Source: Euryarchaeota archaeon UBA121 | Lineage (GTDB): Archaea; Thermoplasmatota; Poseidoniia; Poseidoniales; Thalassarchaeaceae | Assembly (NCBI GenBank): GCA_002499865.1 | Contig: DANL01000057.1 | Coordinates: 23,107-29,407, forward strand | DNA: 6,301 nucleotides | Direction: 5' to 3' | Shown: positions 6,233 to 6,301 of the stretch, piece after piece | How positions within the stretch are numbered: the stretch's first letter is position 1 | Layout: each line of letters begins with the position of its first letter | Position numbers and translations under genes: made by a program | Notes under the pieces: generated by a model | What the model saw: only the letters and a program-made list of their open reading frames with translations | Database searches by the model: none | Told to the model about the DNA's origin: nothing

Positions 6233-6301
6233 TGATTTTCTTCCCCGTTGTCAGAACATCGGCGTTCTTGCAACCCTCTGCGGGGAGAGTCGGGTATTAG
6301 C
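6233..6301 (-). other. Upstream edge of korA: leader or the tail of a preceding gene
   Basis: Two minus-strand frames enter from outside the window. One stays open through all 69 bases and ends in a TGA overlapping the korA start (ATGA), with C-terminus RRCSDNGEENQ. The other ends at TGA 6254-6252, about 20 bases before korA, with C-terminus RVARTPMF. Either could be the end of an upstream operon gene; the stretch is too short to decide. It also holds the perfect inverted repeat AGAAC-N6-GTTCT (6253-6268) and the korA ribosome binding site GGGGA (6246-6242). No TATA box is evident. Confidence 0.3.

Noticed and set aside
6270..6290. Possible GC-rich terminator stem (CTCT-GCGGGG-AGAG) upstream of korA
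   Set aside because: Only four pairs, no oligo-T run, and it may lie in coding sequence of an upstream gene.
1..6301. CRISPR array, insertion sequence, toxin-antitoxin or defence system
   Set aside because: No direct repeats with spacers, terminal repeats, transposase motifs or nuclease/antitoxin pair were seen. The MBL protein is a metabolic LACTB2-like type.

Overview
The window most likely comes from an archaeon. Marine Group II Euryarchaeota (Poseidoniia) or another Thermoplasmatota-type lineage is my best guess, but that finer placement is inference. Three observations support an archaeal origin. The tRNA-Gln(CUG) has the A1-U72 first pair typical of archaeal tRNA-Gln, where bacteria have U1-A72. 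A TATA-like heptamer lies 23-29 bases upstream of that tRNA. The 2-oxoacid:ferredoxin oxidoreductase has its gamma and alpha parts fused in one polypeptide and pairs with a stand-alone beta subunit. Genes are tightly packed, base composition is mid-GC, and nothing looks like a mobile element, CRISPR array or prophage.

Layout, read along the minus strand, which carries nearly everything. At 6232-4454 and 4450-3422 is a tightly coupled korA-korB pair. They encode the gamma/alpha and beta subunits of a thiamine-diphosphate and [4Fe-4S] 2-oxoacid:ferredoxin oxidoreductase, most probably the 2-oxoglutarate enzyme of the TCA cycle. A tRNA-Gln(CUG) with an encoded CCA end follows at 3368-3293 behind its own likely promoter. 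After the divergent region come a Nudix plus metallo-beta-lactamase fusion protein (3002-1398) and, 41 bases later, an aspartic-protease membrane protein (1356 to beyond base 1). The last two probably form an operon.

The only plus-strand gene I support is a 59-residue single-pass membrane protein at 3112-3291. It lies between the Nudix-MBL gene, from which it diverges, and the tRNA, on which it converges with a single base between its stop codon and the encoded CCA.

The least ordinary item is the partial protein at 1-1356. It joins an N-terminal helical segment, a retropepsin-like domain with an intact DTGAS motif, a two-helix membrane module with a DUF3592-like cysteine-containing loop, and a His/Tyr-rich then Arg/Gly-rich tail. 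The other genes are recognisable families. Two short perfect inverted repeats sit on or directly beside ribosome binding sites (1360-1376 and 3084-3098), and a third lies upstream of korA (6253-6268).
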